Shown piece by piece: positions 54,706-62,828 of a stretch of DNA of 64,000 nt. The stretch is from contig NZ_JSEP01000012.1 of NCBI RefSeq assembly GCF_001624695.1, positions 91,858-155,857 of the forward strand, written 5' to 3'. This DNA is from Labrenzia sp. OB1 (GTDB lineage Bacteria; Pseudomonadota; Alphaproteobacteria; Rhizobiales; Stappiaceae). The position numbers and the translations under genes were made by a program. The notes under the pieces are model-generated. The model worked only from the letters and a program-made list of their open reading frames with translations. It had not been told where the DNA came from and ran no database searches. Numbering within the stretch: the stretch's first letter is position 1; every line of letters starts with the position of its first letter.

Positions 54706-55758
54706 CTAGTCGGCCGCCGGCAACAATCCCTGATCCCGGTAGAACTTCAATGCACCTGGATGAAGCGGGGCCGGCATGTCTTGGGAAACCATCTCCTCGA
54801 CTCTTAGCAGGCCCAGGGCCGGATGCAGGCGTTTGAAACTTTCAAAATAGTCGAAGACCGCCTTGACCACCGTGTAGACGATGTCATCGGGCATCCTTGC
54901 CGAGGTAATGAAGGTGGCAATCACTCCCAGAGACTCGACCGGCCCGGAAAACCCGTACAGTTCTGCGGGAATAAGCGCCTTGGAGTAGTAGGGCATCTCG
55001 CGCACCATTGTGTCGACGGCATCGTTCCTGATGCCGAGCAGTTTGATATCGCATTGTTCCTGAGTTTCCTCGATCAGATTGGCGGGGTGGCCGATCAACT
55101 CGAAATAGGCGTCGATTGTCCCTGAACAAAGTGCCTCTGCAAGCTCTGACGTCTTCAGGTTCGAGACATTCAACTGGTCTTCCCGCACCCAGCCCAGGCT
55201 ACCGATCAGTGCGTTCCAGGACGCAGCCGATCCGGACCCCTGACTGCCAATGTTTATTTTTGCCGATTTCAGATCGTCGAATTCCAGGAACCCGGCTCCT
55301 TCCCTGACCACGATAGTTGCGACTTCCGAATGAAGGGAAAAGACGGAGCGCAAATCCTCGAATGGCTCGACCGATGCAAAGACGGAGGTTCCGAAATAGG
55401 CGTGGTGTTGCCAGTCCGACTGGACGTAACCGAAGTCCAGGTCTCCAGACCGGATCAGCCGGATATTCGAGATCGATCCGACCGTCATTTCAACCGAGCA
55501 ACGAATCCCGTGTTTGGCTCGGCTCAAATTGACGATTTTGCAGGTCGCTCCGCCGGTGGGAAAATAGACCCCCGTCACACCGGCTGTACCAATCGTGATG
55601 AAATGCTGGTCCCGGGCAAGGGACGGCCCAATGAAAATCGGAAAAAAAACTATGCACAAGAACAGGTTATAAATCGCTGCAGCCACAGAAAGTCCGGCTC
55701 GGTTGAACGGAGATTTCCATTTCCACGGGACGTAATCGCGCTTCAGGCTCCTGGACAA
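54706..55758 (-). CDS. TAXI-family TRAP transporter solute-binding protein
   Basis: This 350-residue periplasmic protein has a signal/anchor segment (about 26-45, LSVAAAIYNLFLCIVFFPIF) and the TAXI signature FITIGTAGVTGVYFPTGGA, then GDLDFGYVQSDW and INIGSQGSGSAASWNALI. TAXI proteins bring glutamate or other organic acids to a fused TRAP permease. No permease gene is adjacent. The start is a TTG, and no better in-frame start is visible. Confidence 0.85.
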   Translation of the reverse strand: MSRSLKRDYVPWKWKSPFNRAGLSVAAAIYNLFLCIVFFPIFIGPSLARDQHFITIGTAGVTGVYFPTGGATCKIVNLSRAKHGIRCSVEMTVGSISNIRLIRSGDLDFGYVQSDWQHHAYFGTSVFASVEPFEDLRSVFSLHSEVATIVVREGAGFLEFDDLKSAKINIGSQGSGSAASWNALIGSLGWVREDQLNVSNLKTSELAEALCSGTIDAYFELIGHPANLIEETQEQCDIKLLGIRNDAVDTMVREMPYYSKALIPAELYGFSGPVESLGVIATFITSARMPDDIVYTVVKAVFDYFESFKRLHPALGLLRVEEMVSQDMPAPLHPGALKFYRDQGLLPAAD

Positions 55759-55870
55759 GACTAAACTCTACCCTCTTCGGTCCGGATTGGAGCAATTCCC
55801 CCAACAAGGGATAACAAACCGGGTTGGGTAAAACCAGCGATCCTTGCATCATGATTTTAATTTCGGGAAC

Positions 55871-55892
55871 AAAAAAAGGCGCTTCCGCGCCT
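55871..55892 (-). terminator. Rho-independent terminator
   Basis: On the minus strand, AGGCGC (55887-55892) GGAA GCGCCT (55877-55882) forms a perfect 6-bp stem with a tetraloop, followed by six to seven T residues. It lies about 70 bases after the stop of the small acidic protein gene and is well placed to end its transcript. Confidence 0.8.
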
Positions 55893-55962
55893 GCAACCCC
55901 AAATCCCGGAAATCGGAATATGCGCCGGCCCCTCTACCATAGCCGGTCATATCCGCATCGGT

Positions 55963-56256
55963 TCAGTTGTTTCGCCCCCCCATGATCACCTCGAAAAGCT
56001 TGCTCTCCATCTCTTCTTCGTCGTCGCCTTCCCGCAGCCCCTGACGCCACTGATCCAGGATCAGACGCAAGCCAAGGGTTTCACGGCTGTGGGGAAGATT
56101 GCCGAGGAAAGCTGAAAAGAAAGAATCAAGATGTTCCCGGTCGATCAGTCCCTGATCGATCAGCCCGTGAATAAGCGTCATCGTCGCCGCGATATGACCC
56201 TTTACGAAATCAAACTCGATTGAGCTCGTTTCTGTGTCCACTGTCGTTATCTGCAT
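55963..56256 (-). CDS. Small acidic hypothetical protein
   Basis: This 97-residue protein is helix-rich and acidic, with no signal peptide or membrane segment; it begins MQITTVDTETSSIEFDFVKG and ends DDEEEMESKLFEVIMGG. I do not recognise the family. Coding is supported by GAGAGG upstream of the ATG and by an intrinsic terminator just downstream. It is a single-gene transcript between the TAXI gene and the tRNA-Lys gene. Confidence 0.7.
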   Translation of the reverse strand: MQITTVDTETSSIEFDFVKGHIAATMTLIHGLIDQGLIDREHLDSFFSAFLGNLPHSRETLGLRLILDQWRQGLREGDDEEEMESKLFEVIMGGRNN

Positions 56257-56631
56257 GTAACCTCTCTTGCACGCAACAACTTTACATCACCGAGCATTTC
56301 CACGCCACCTGACAGTTTTTGCAGGAGAATGATCGTTATTTTCCTAAATTTGAATATTATTGATCAACACTTGTGAAAATATCGGCACGCTCACTCGTAA
56401 TGATTACCATTAGGTATTCTATTAAGGCCGCTAATACCTGAATATACTGGCATTTCCCCTTTGAGTAACCAGAAAACCCGCTCTCAAAACTGAGGCCTAT
56501 CTGTTCTTTTCCAACCTGTTGAAAAAATTCAGTTTGCCTCTTGCAATGTCCCCTTTGTCAGCCTAAACACACGCCACCAACGCGGTCGCGCTGCAGACAA
56601 AGCGCCGGGGCCCGCACCGGAAATTTGGTGA
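56257..56631. other. AT-rich intergenic region before tRNA-Lys
   Basis: This 375-base region holds the promoters of the small acidic protein gene (minus) and tRNA-Lys (plus). I see an 11-base palindrome GTAATGATTAC at 56397-56407 and a spaced inverted repeat AGGTATT (56412-56418)/AATACCT (56433-56439). No convincing gene was found. Confidence 0.5.
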
Positions 56632-56707
56632 GAGCCGATAGCTCAGCTGGTAGAGCAACTGACTTTTAATCAGTAGGTCCAGGGTTCGAACCCCTGTCGG
56701 CTCACCA
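56632..56707 (+). tRNA. tRNA-Lys (UUU)
   Basis: This 76-base cloverleaf has acceptor arms GAGCCGA (56632-56638) and TCGGCTC (56697-56703), D-loop AGCTCAGCTGGTAGAGC, an anticodon loop CTTTTAA with anticodon TTT at 56665-56667, and a T arm GGTTCGAACCCC. The discriminator A and the encoded CCA end at 56707. The integrase gene begins about 100 bases downstream, so the 3' end is the likely attachment site of the element. Confidence 0.97.
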
Positions 56708-56769
56708 AAAACCCCCAGAAAAACAATCACTTACAGGTGTAGCGGAACCCAGAGATTGACAGTCTTTGC

Positions 56770-56793
56770 GATTTGGGTTCCGATTTGGGTTCC
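56770..56793 (+). repeat. 12-bp tandem direct repeat before the integrase
   Basis: GATTTGGGTTCC occurs twice in a row (56770-56781 and 56782-56793), immediately before the ribosome site of the integrase. A reverse-complement copy of part of the unit, GGAACCCA, lies at 56744-56751. The arrangement could be an integrase-binding arm site or an operator for autoregulation. Confidence 0.75.
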
Positions 56794-56805
56794 GGAGGAA
56801 TTGTC

Positions 56806-58065
56806 TTGGAAACCCTGAAGATGACTGAACGCTGGCTCAATGCCTTGAAGCCGGCTTCTACCCGTCAAGAATTTGCCGACAGCCTTTCTCCCGGCCTGCG
56901 CCTGCGCGTCGGTGCACGCAAGATGACCTGGTCCCTCCTTGTCAGGAGCGCGGAAGGCCGGACAAGAATTGCACTCGGCACATATCCGGCGCTTGGTCTT
57001 AAAGACGCGCGTGTGAAAGCAGCGAACACTGCCGAGGAAACCTGGTCAGCGCTTGCAGATAGAAGTGGAGAGAACAGACAAAAAGTCGGCACTGTGCGTG
57101 ACCTGTTCACCTTCGTGATTGACCAGATGCGTGCCGAAGGCGTGGCCACTGTCAACGAGTACGAGAATTATCTCGTCAATCGGAAAGACAGCGCCTTGAA
57201 CATCATCGGCATGGATGACCAGGGAAACGACATCCCCGCCAACTGTGTGACGCCCGACGATGTAACCAAGTGGCTTAGAAAGTTTCATGAAGCCGGCGCG
57301 CAGACAGGTCACCCCCGCGCCTATCTCTCTGCCGCTTTCGGGCGAGGTCTTTCCGCCGACTATGACCCGACCAATCCCAATCCGGACATCCGTTTCAAGT
57401 TGAGCGCCAATCCTGTCACTCATGTAGGTGGCAAGATGAAAGGCCAGCCGCGTGACCGGGCGCTATCCATGGAGGAGTTGATCGAGTTCTGGCACGGCTT
57501 CAACGGCCGCGGGGTCAGCCCTCAAATGAAACTGACCTTTCGACTCATTATAACTATGGGCGGTGTACGGATCACGGAGATCGTGCACAGTCAAAAACCC
57601 TGGTACGTGATGCGGGGAAAAGAGCGTTGGCTAGCGCTGCCAAGAACCAAAAACGAACATGCGCATGACCTTCCTTTGAGTGGAATGGCCGAAGCCGCGT
57701 ATCAGGCCGCACTTTTAATTTCGGACCCCGGCAGCCAATATCTCTTTCCCAAACACCATCAGCCAGACCAGCCGCAGACGCTGAACAGCATCAGTCAGTC
57801 GGTGAGAAAGTGGTGCGCCCGGAACGATGTCGAACCGTTTCAGCCGCGTGATTTACGGCGAACGATCAAAACGCTGCTGATTGAACGAAACCCAACCCTC
57901 AACAGGGACTGGATCGACATATGGCACAATCACGGCCGCGCATCCGATGTAGCCCGAAAGCATTATGACCGGGCGGAGTATGTGGCGGTAAAACAAGCAG
58001 TTGCGGCGGCAATTGATGATCTGATGGTCGATGTCGAAAAGCGCACATTAAGTCGCTCGACTTGA
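56806..58065 (+). CDS. int: Tyrosine-type site-specific integrase
   Basis: This 419-residue recombinase has an N-terminal arm-binding domain (TLKMTERWLNALKPASTR, LRLRVGARKMTWSLLVR), a core-binding region, and a catalytic domain. The catalytic set is R255 in GGVRITEIVHS, H287 in EHAHDLPLS, R351 in RDLRRTIKT, H374/H376 in WHNHGRAS, and the nucleophile Y387 in ARKHYDR. It resembles P4-type integrases. TTG at 56806 with GGAGG 7 bases upstream is the likely start. It should integrate the element at the adjacent tRNA-Lys. Confidence 0.9.
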   Translation: METLKMTERWLNALKPASTRQEFADSLSPGLRLRVGARKMTWSLLVRSAEGRTRIALGTYPALGLKDARVKAANTAEETWSALADRSGENRQKVGTVRDLFTFVIDQMRAEGVATVNEYENYLVNRKDSALNIIGMDDQGNDIPANCVTPDDVTKWLRKFHEAGAQTGHPRAYLSAAFGRGLSADYDPTNPNPDIRFKLSANPVTHVGGKMKGQPRDRALSMEELIEFWHGFNGRGVSPQMKLTFRLIITMGGVRITEIVHSQKPWYVMRGKERWLALPRTKNEHAHDLPLSGMAEAAYQAALLISDPGSQYLFPKHHQPDQPQTLNSISQSVRKWCARNDVEPFQPRDLRRTIKTLLIERNPTLNRDWIDIWHNHGRASDVARKHYDRAEYVAVKQAVAAAIDDLMVDVEKRTLSRST

Positions 58066-58378
58066 AAGGGATCTGGCCCCAAACGAAATGCGCCATCATG
58101 CTTCGCTATGCCACGTTCCGTTGATTTCTAGGGGTTTATGGACGTTCGCCGGTTCCACCAAGCTTGAACAGACCGTGAAGAAAAATGTCCTTTTGCCGAC
58201 AAGATATGACAAAAGAGTCCCGAAATCTGTTCCCCACCTCTTAACCTGATTGACAATCACCCTTCGGCCTATTGCTTCTGAGTACAGCCCCAGTGCTCAA
58301 GCTCTCATATCATCCCAAAAATTGACAAGGTGGAATTGTCAGCAATAACGTCGCCATCATTGAACTTCGAGGCACAAT
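58066..58378. other. Intergenic region after integrase
   Basis: This 313-base stretch has no convincing gene. A short inverted repeat TGACAA (58323-58328)/TTGTCA (58336-58341) lies about 40 bases before the lipoprotein gene and overlaps a TTGACA-like -35 sequence. Confidence 0.4.
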
Positions 58379-58990
58379 ATGAGATTCCGATTCTGCATTT
58401 CTGTTTTGCTGGCCGCGTTGTTGGCTTCCTGTCAAACCGTTGAAACGAGCGTCGAAAGCTATTCGCACTTTCCAGGTCACCCTGGCGGTAAGACGATCCA
58501 TGTTTATCCGTCAAAGGCAGCCAGCCGAACAACTGCATGGAAATCCGCACGGCCCAAGATTGAGGCCGCCTTCCGTGAAAAAGGCTTCAAGATCGCCAGC
58601 AGTGCTAAGGCTGCCGCCTACGAGGCCCAAATCCATCTTCAGATCGATGGCGGCCGTCTCGTCGACACGGTCGATTATTTGCCGAACTATGGTGTCACGA
58701 GCATCGAGGTATCGTCGGGTTACGGTTATGGCGACACTGTCACGGTAACGCCAGCTTACGGCGTAACTGGCCATACTGCTATTCCAGGCAAGATGGTCGT
58801 CTACAGACGCGGCCTTGCCGTTCGCATATACGACGGCAGAGATAAGATCCTTTTTCAGGCTACCGCAGATAGCTCAGGCGGATGCAACAACCTCGCCCTG
58901 GTTGCCCCATATCTCACACGTGCGGTTTTGAAGAATTTCCCAAAAGAAACTAACGGGAATGTCAGTATGAGTTTCAGCGAAAACTGTTAG
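58379..58990 (+). CDS. Lipoprotein of unknown function (DUF4136-like)
   Basis: This 203-residue protein has a lipoprotein signal (lipobox LLASC, Cys at about residue 18). The mature part, with segments such as YEAQIHLQIDGGRLVDTVDY and VVYRRGLAVRIYDGRDKILF, resembles DUF4136-type outer-membrane-associated lipoproteins in layout, but the match is loose. It is the first gene after the integrase and may be cargo. Confidence 0.7.
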   Translation: MRFRFCISVLLAALLASCQTVETSVESYSHFPGHPGGKTIHVYPSKAASRTTAWKSARPKIEAAFREKGFKIASSAKAAAYEAQIHLQIDGGRLVDTVDYLPNYGVTSIEVSSGYGYGDTVTVTPAYGVTGHTAIPGKMVVYRRGLAVRIYDGRDKILFQATADSSGGCNNLALVAPYLTRAVLKNFPKETNGNVSMSFSENC

Positions 58991-59361
58991 CTCCACGCGC
59001 AACTTGCCTTAATTGAACGCAGGCCAACTCGTGTTTGACCAGTCGGGAGCGCTATCTGAGACACTTATGGTGCTGGCTGTCGGATCGCGAACCTAGTGCT
59101 CCATGTGCTGCGCTGGCTGAAGGAAAGCTGCAAGCAGGTCTCGATTGGTTCCGGAGCAACGCCACAACCCGGCGAACCAAGCGGGCCGAAGTGTGCCACA
59201 ATAGCGTCGCGGCCCCCGGCTGTTGGCATATTATTCTTGAGCTTGGTAAAATGATCGAATGGTGGGCGCCACCGCTCTAGGTTTTTCAACCTGCGTTGTG
59301 TTGAAGGCTTCTTACAGCTGACCTATAAAGAACAAAATAGGTACATTGCCGAAAGAACCAC
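58991..59361. other. Weak or non-coding stretch
   Basis: This 371-base interval contains an 81-codon forward frame starting with TTG at 59035 and a 74-codon reverse frame over the same bases. Neither has a ribosome site, a family resemblance or typical codon use. I do not call a gene; a decayed remnant is possible. Confidence 0.4.
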
Positions 59362-59604
59362 ATGTCGAGACGCAGCCGACGCGGGCTTATCAACAAAACC
59401 GAGGTGCTGCAAAAGCTGCAGACGGGTCGCGCCGGTGCTGTTCAGGTTTGTGCGCAGGCGGAGATTGGGTCTAAGGAATACAAGCTGGCCGGATACGTTC
59501 AGGAAGCCATCGACGATCTCGCCGACAAGTTGACCGGCGACCGGGAAGTTTTCTGGTCGGGTGCCGCAACCACGCCTGCCCGCGAAGACAGTGAGAAGAG
59601 GTGA
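59362..59604 (+). CDS. Small hypothetical protein, phage-like
   Basis: This 80-residue protein begins with a basic stretch (MSRRSRRGLINKTEVL) and continues with a helical region EYKLAGYVQEAIDDLADKLTGD followed by FW. The tail resembles small uncharacterised proteins carried by rhizobial prophages, from memory and without a search. The coding call is moderate. It stands alone on the forward strand. Confidence 0.5.
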   Translation: MSRRSRRGLINKTEVLQKLQTGRAGAVQVCAQAEIGSKEYKLAGYVQEAIDDLADKLTGDREVFWSGAATTPAREDSEKR

Positions 59605-59910
59605 AACTTCAAGCTCCTTGTCCTGCCGCTCGACACGCGCAACGATTGCCTGAGTTCCATTCAGAAGCCGCCACTGTAGCTTTTCAACAGTGCTGCTTTA
59701 AGCAACCGCGTTGCACCCCAAACCTTCACCTGATGAGCCTGCGGGTCACGGTATTCGCATGACAATCAACCCTGCTCCGATTCAAGGCGCGATCAAGCTG
59801 ATCCGTAACTCATGAAACCCAAGTTGAAGGGTCAGAGCTATTTCGTTTTGGAACTTCAGTCCGGCAATTTCTTAACTACTCTGTGAAGCAATGTCCTCAC
59901 AATCGGGCAC
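59605..59910. other. Intergenic region, nothing recognised
   Basis: This stretch of about 306 bases has no convincing gene. A reverse-strand reading near 59620-59700 is open for about 30 codons but lacks a start and merges into the antisense of the small protein gene. No hairpin or repeat stood out. Confidence 0.4.
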
Positions 59911-60555
59911 TCAAAGGTATTTACGCGCCCTATAGCTTGCCTTTTTCCAACGATTGACAAGACCAGCCCAAGGTATACTGGTCTCATCACGCCCCAGGCT
60001 TCGCTCGTATGTCTCCCGAGCCAGTTCAATTTTTTCGATCAGCTTTTGCGGGTTTTTCTCCGCAGCCCGAAGCGCGTGCCGGGTATTGGGCCCAAACTTA
60101 CCGTCAACACGCACACCCAAGGCTATCTGTAGCGTCTTTACGGCCCCGGTCGGCCCCCTGTTCCAGGCGATATCCCGCAACAAAAACTTGATTGCGTTGG
60201 TATCGGTTTCGCGTGATGGAAAATCTGTCTTGCCGGCAATGTATACGACCGCTTGGCGTTCCGCTTGGTCTTGCTTCCCAGCCTCAACTAGCCGTCGAAG
60301 TTTCCAGGCCTCAGCGTAATGGTATTTGTCATTTACCCCAGCTACTTCAAATGTCCCGCCGCCGTCCCACGGATCTAGCATGTACACACGAATTCGGCCT
60401 TGTGCGTCGACCCGCTTTTCAAAGTTGACAATGTACTGAACCATTTCTAGGCGTAAATCTGGGCTGGTTTCCGGTGATTTCGAAAGCGAAGTGCACCCTG
60501 ACACAAACACCAGCGCAAAGAAGACGGCAAAAATTCTTAAGTGACTGATGGCCAC
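59911..60555 (-). CDS. Lipoprotein with GH108-type peptidoglycan-binding domain
   Basis: This 214-residue protein has a lipoprotein signal (LVFVSGC) and then the C-terminal domain usually found after glycoside hydrolase family 108 endolysins (PG_binding_3): GVNDKYHYAEAWKLRRLVEAG, FLLRDIAWNRGPTGAVKTLQ, LGVRVDGKFGPNTRHALRAAE, and PWAGLVNRWKKASYRAR. The catalytic lysozyme part with its EGG motif is missing. A GTG at 60555 with GGAG upstream is a better start than TTG at 60561. It may bind cell wall without cutting it. Confidence 0.75.
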   Translation of the reverse strand: MAISHLRIFAVFFALVFVSGCTSLSKSPETSPDLRLEMVQYIVNFEKRVDAQGRIRVYMLDPWDGGGTFEVAGVNDKYHYAEAWKLRRLVEAGKQDQAERQAVVYIAGKTDFPSRETDTNAIKFLLRDIAWNRGPTGAVKTLQIALGVRVDGKFGPNTRHALRAAEKNPQKLIEKIELARETYERSLGRDETSIPWAGLVNRWKKASYRARKYL

Positions 60556-60640
60556 GAGCAACTCCCCCCAAAAACGTCATTTGGAGAACTATCGCACGGA
60601 AAGGGTGGCAGTCACAATCACCTCAGCCAAGAGTTGTCTT

Positions 60641-61321
60641 TCAAAGGAAACGATGCTCAGCCATATGTGGTTCAAGTTTCAATCCAGCTCGGCGCATCGC
60701 GGTCCCTTCTACCCGGGACGAGTTCACGGCGCGGTTCACGCGGAAATAGGTCAACTCGCCACCGAGGTTCTCGCCCAACAAAGCCCTGGCATCATCGACA
60801 GCCACGGCCGGACCGATCCAGCTGTCATAAACATCCGGTCTAAGGATGATCGGCATGCGGTGGTGAAGCTCAGAAATGTTGGGATCGGCAGCCGCGGTCA
60901 GGATTGTGCAACTGGTGACCTCAAGGGCAGCGTTATAGGACCACAGGCCAGCGAACGAAAACGGCTTTGCCTCGGCAGCTCGATCAGCCTAGGATCCTTC
61001 TTGCCGTCGTCTTCGTTCTTGGTCCATTCATAGTAGCCATCGGCCGGGATCAGGCAGCGTTTCGACTTGAAGGCATCCCGGAAGGCCGGCTTCTTGTGCG
61101 CGTCCTCACTGCGGGCATTGAACATCGGCCACTTGGAGGTCAACTCTTTGGTCCAATGCGGCACCAGCCACAAGCGTCCTTCGGACACAACCTGACCGCC
61201 GCCCTTGTCCAGATGCACGAATGGAACGTCCTGCGTCGGCGCGATGTTGAAGCGCGCTGCGGTGTTGCGCGCCTTGTCATCCGAACGGACGAGATTATAC
61301 ATCCGCCAGAGATCCGCACAT
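60641..61321 (-). pseudogene. yedK: SRAP (HMCES/YedK)-family gene, frameshifted
   Basis: SRAP proteins cap abasic sites in single-stranded DNA through Cys2. The conserved core is present (RFNIAPTQDVPFVHLDKGGG, WPMFNARSEDAHKKPAFRDA, CLIPADGYYEW), but the frame breaks twice. Near 60985 one lost A in CAAAG separates LIELPRQ from the continuation FAGLWSYNAALEVTS and HHRMPIILRP. At the 5' end an ATGTGC (Met-Cys) at 61321 is out of frame with the core. Both shifts are one-base-type changes. It is either decayed or affected by sequencing errors. Confidence 0.8.
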
Positions 61322-61510
61322 AGAGAGACGCTAGATGCGGAGTAACCAAGGGTCAATTAGATTAGGAAGTGCAAAATAGTAAACAGAGCGTCTTACAATC
61401 TTCACCTTCTTGCTACCCAAAAAATAGACCACATCTCTCGATTACCTCATTTGATAAAAATATCTCTAGTTGTTATAACATAAAACAAAATAGGATCTGA
61501 TTGAAAAATA

Positions 61511-62086
61511 CTAAAACCATTTCTTCTTACTCTTCTCAAGCCAATTCTCTTTTTTCTTATTATTTTCACTATAAATTTCACTTAATTCTTCTAAGTTTTT
61601 ATACAAGGTTTCTCGTCCAGTCTGACTTCGTAGTTCAAAAACGAACTCTCGTGCCATATCCCATTGTTTCACCAAGCCTTTTTTGTACCATTGTTCAAAA
61701 ATTTTCGCGCTGATCGTACCGTTGTGAATTCCTATGGCAATCAGCTCCAAATGGTTCAATGACCGCCGGATTTGTTCACAATCATTGCTCGCATGCCGGT
61801 CGGAATGCGCGTACTGTTTCAAACTGCGTTCATTGCTGTTGTATAATGAGTTGAATTTGGCGTGAGCGTCCAGAAGCTCTCTGTCACTTTCAGCGCGTAA
61901 CATCAGCTCTATGGTGCCTCTTTTGATAGTGGTTGCCCGATTAATAGCAATTCCAAAGAAGGTTACGAGCGCTGCAGTGAATCCAACAATAAGTGAAATG
62001 ACTGTAGAGAAGACAATTGCCTTAAATACGGAGTCTATCGGAAAAAAATTTCCAATCTCAAACCATTCAAACATTCCCTCCCCCAT
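61511..62086 (-). CDS. DUF4760-like membrane protein
   Basis: This 191-residue protein has one N-terminal transmembrane region (IVFSTVISLIVGFTAALVTFFGI, about 24-46) and a helical cytoplasmic part with AESDRELLDAHAKFN, LNHLELIAIGIHNGTI and AKIFEQWYKKGLVKQWDMAR, the pattern of DUF4760 proteins of unknown function. The C-terminus is Lys-rich. The region is clearly more AT-rich than its neighbours, a sign of foreign origin. Two ATGs (62086 and 62074) are possible. A perfect inverted repeat sits immediately upstream. Confidence 0.7.
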   Translation of the reverse strand: MGEGMFEWFEIGNFFPIDSVFKAIVFSTVISLIVGFTAALVTFFGIAINRATTIKRGTIELMLRAESDRELLDAHAKFNSLYNSNERSLKQYAHSDRHASNDCEQIRRSLNHLELIAIGIHNGTISAKIFEQWYKKGLVKQWDMAREFVFELRSQTGRETLYKNLEELSEIYSENNKKKENWLEKSKKKWF

Positions 62087-62090
62087 AAAC

Positions 62091-62122
62091 GTATAAAGCT
62101 GCCAACTAAGGCAGCTTTATAC
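62091..62122. promoter_or_regulatory. Perfect 13-bp inverted repeat before the DUF4760-like gene
   Basis: GTATAAAGCTGCC (62091-62103) and GGCAGCTTTATAC (62110-62122) pair perfectly around a 6-base loop. It lies only 5 bases upstream of the first start codon, so it would fall in the leader or at the promoter of that gene. It could be an operator, an attenuating hairpin or a terminator for transcription from upstream. Confidence 0.75.
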
Positions 62123-62486
62123 TCTAGGTTGCTGAATAGCGCAATCACATCTTTCGTGTCGCTGCAGCCATCACCAAACTGCTTGGGGTCAGCCTAATCC
62201 GCCCCATCCTTCTTTGAGTGCCATTTCACAGTCTCCGTACAGATCAATTTCAATGAAAATCTCGAACGCACCTAGCCATAACCGCAACGGATTGCATTTT
62301 CAACCCAATCCAAGTAGATCCGTCCACTGTCTCGTATTTGACCCCAATTCTCCGTAATTCAAGTAAATTTCTCGTAAACGCAAAGATTGGGGACATCTAG
62401 CTGCTCGATTCGCACCTGAAGGACGGACGCTAAAAGAACAACTCCTCGCGCGCACGAACGGGTTTCGTCTCAAGAGAACAAGGCTT
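62123..62486. other. Intergenic region, possible gene remnant
   Basis: This 364-base gap has no complete gene. On the minus strand a 36-codon frame without a start ends in TGA at 62189-62191 and contains an internal ATG with GGAG upstream that would encode only 11 residues. It could be the tail of a decayed gene. Confidence 0.4.
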
Positions 62487-62828
62487 CTACCTCCTCGGAA
62501 CGCCGCGCCAAATCTCCAGCATATCCTTCGCGAAGGTCTTAGGATCCCGGCTCGCCCTCAGGATAAACACCGCGATATTCCGGCCGGCCATCGCCAGGAT
62601 ACCAGCCATGCCGTAGGCCCATTCCTCGCCGAACCCGAAGAGGCTGCACACCGGGTCCCCGAACACCAGCGCCGCCATGAATCCTATGAAGAAGGTCATC
62701 AGGCGATCGCGGGCCGACAGGTCCTTTGGCAAGGCCGCGCCGATCACGGCAAAGGCGCTGATCGCACCGATCTTGGCGAGCGGCAGTTGCCAGAACCATT
62801 GCCAAGCCCAGTCACAGAACTCTCTCAC
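62487..62828 (-). CDS. Phage holin-like membrane protein
   Basis: This 114-residue protein has three hydrophobic segments (IGAISAFAVIGAAL, LMTFFIGFMAALVFG and YGMAGILAMAGRNIAVFIL) and a charged C-terminus, the profile of a class I phage holin. GTG at 62828 forms a GTGA overlap with the upstream lipoprotein gene and has a G-rich ribosome site, so it is preferred over GTG at 62870. It lies at the end of the lysis cassette. Family identity is inferred from size, topology and context. Confidence 0.6.
   Translation of the reverse strand: MREFCDWAWQWFWQLPLAKIGAISAFAVIGAALPKDLSARDRLMTFFIGFMAALVFGDPVCSLFGFGEEWAYGMAGILAMAGRNIAVFILRASRDPKTFAKDMLEIWRGVPRR

Noticed and set aside
56397..56439. Palindrome GTAATGATTAC and a nearby spaced repeat as an iron or zinc regulator site
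   Set aside because: The similarity to Fur/Zur-type boxes is too short to claim, and no iron or zinc gene is next to it.
59035..59280. An 81-codon forward frame in the island
   Set aside because: It starts with TTG without a ribosome site, its composition is unusual, and the opposite strand is equally open.
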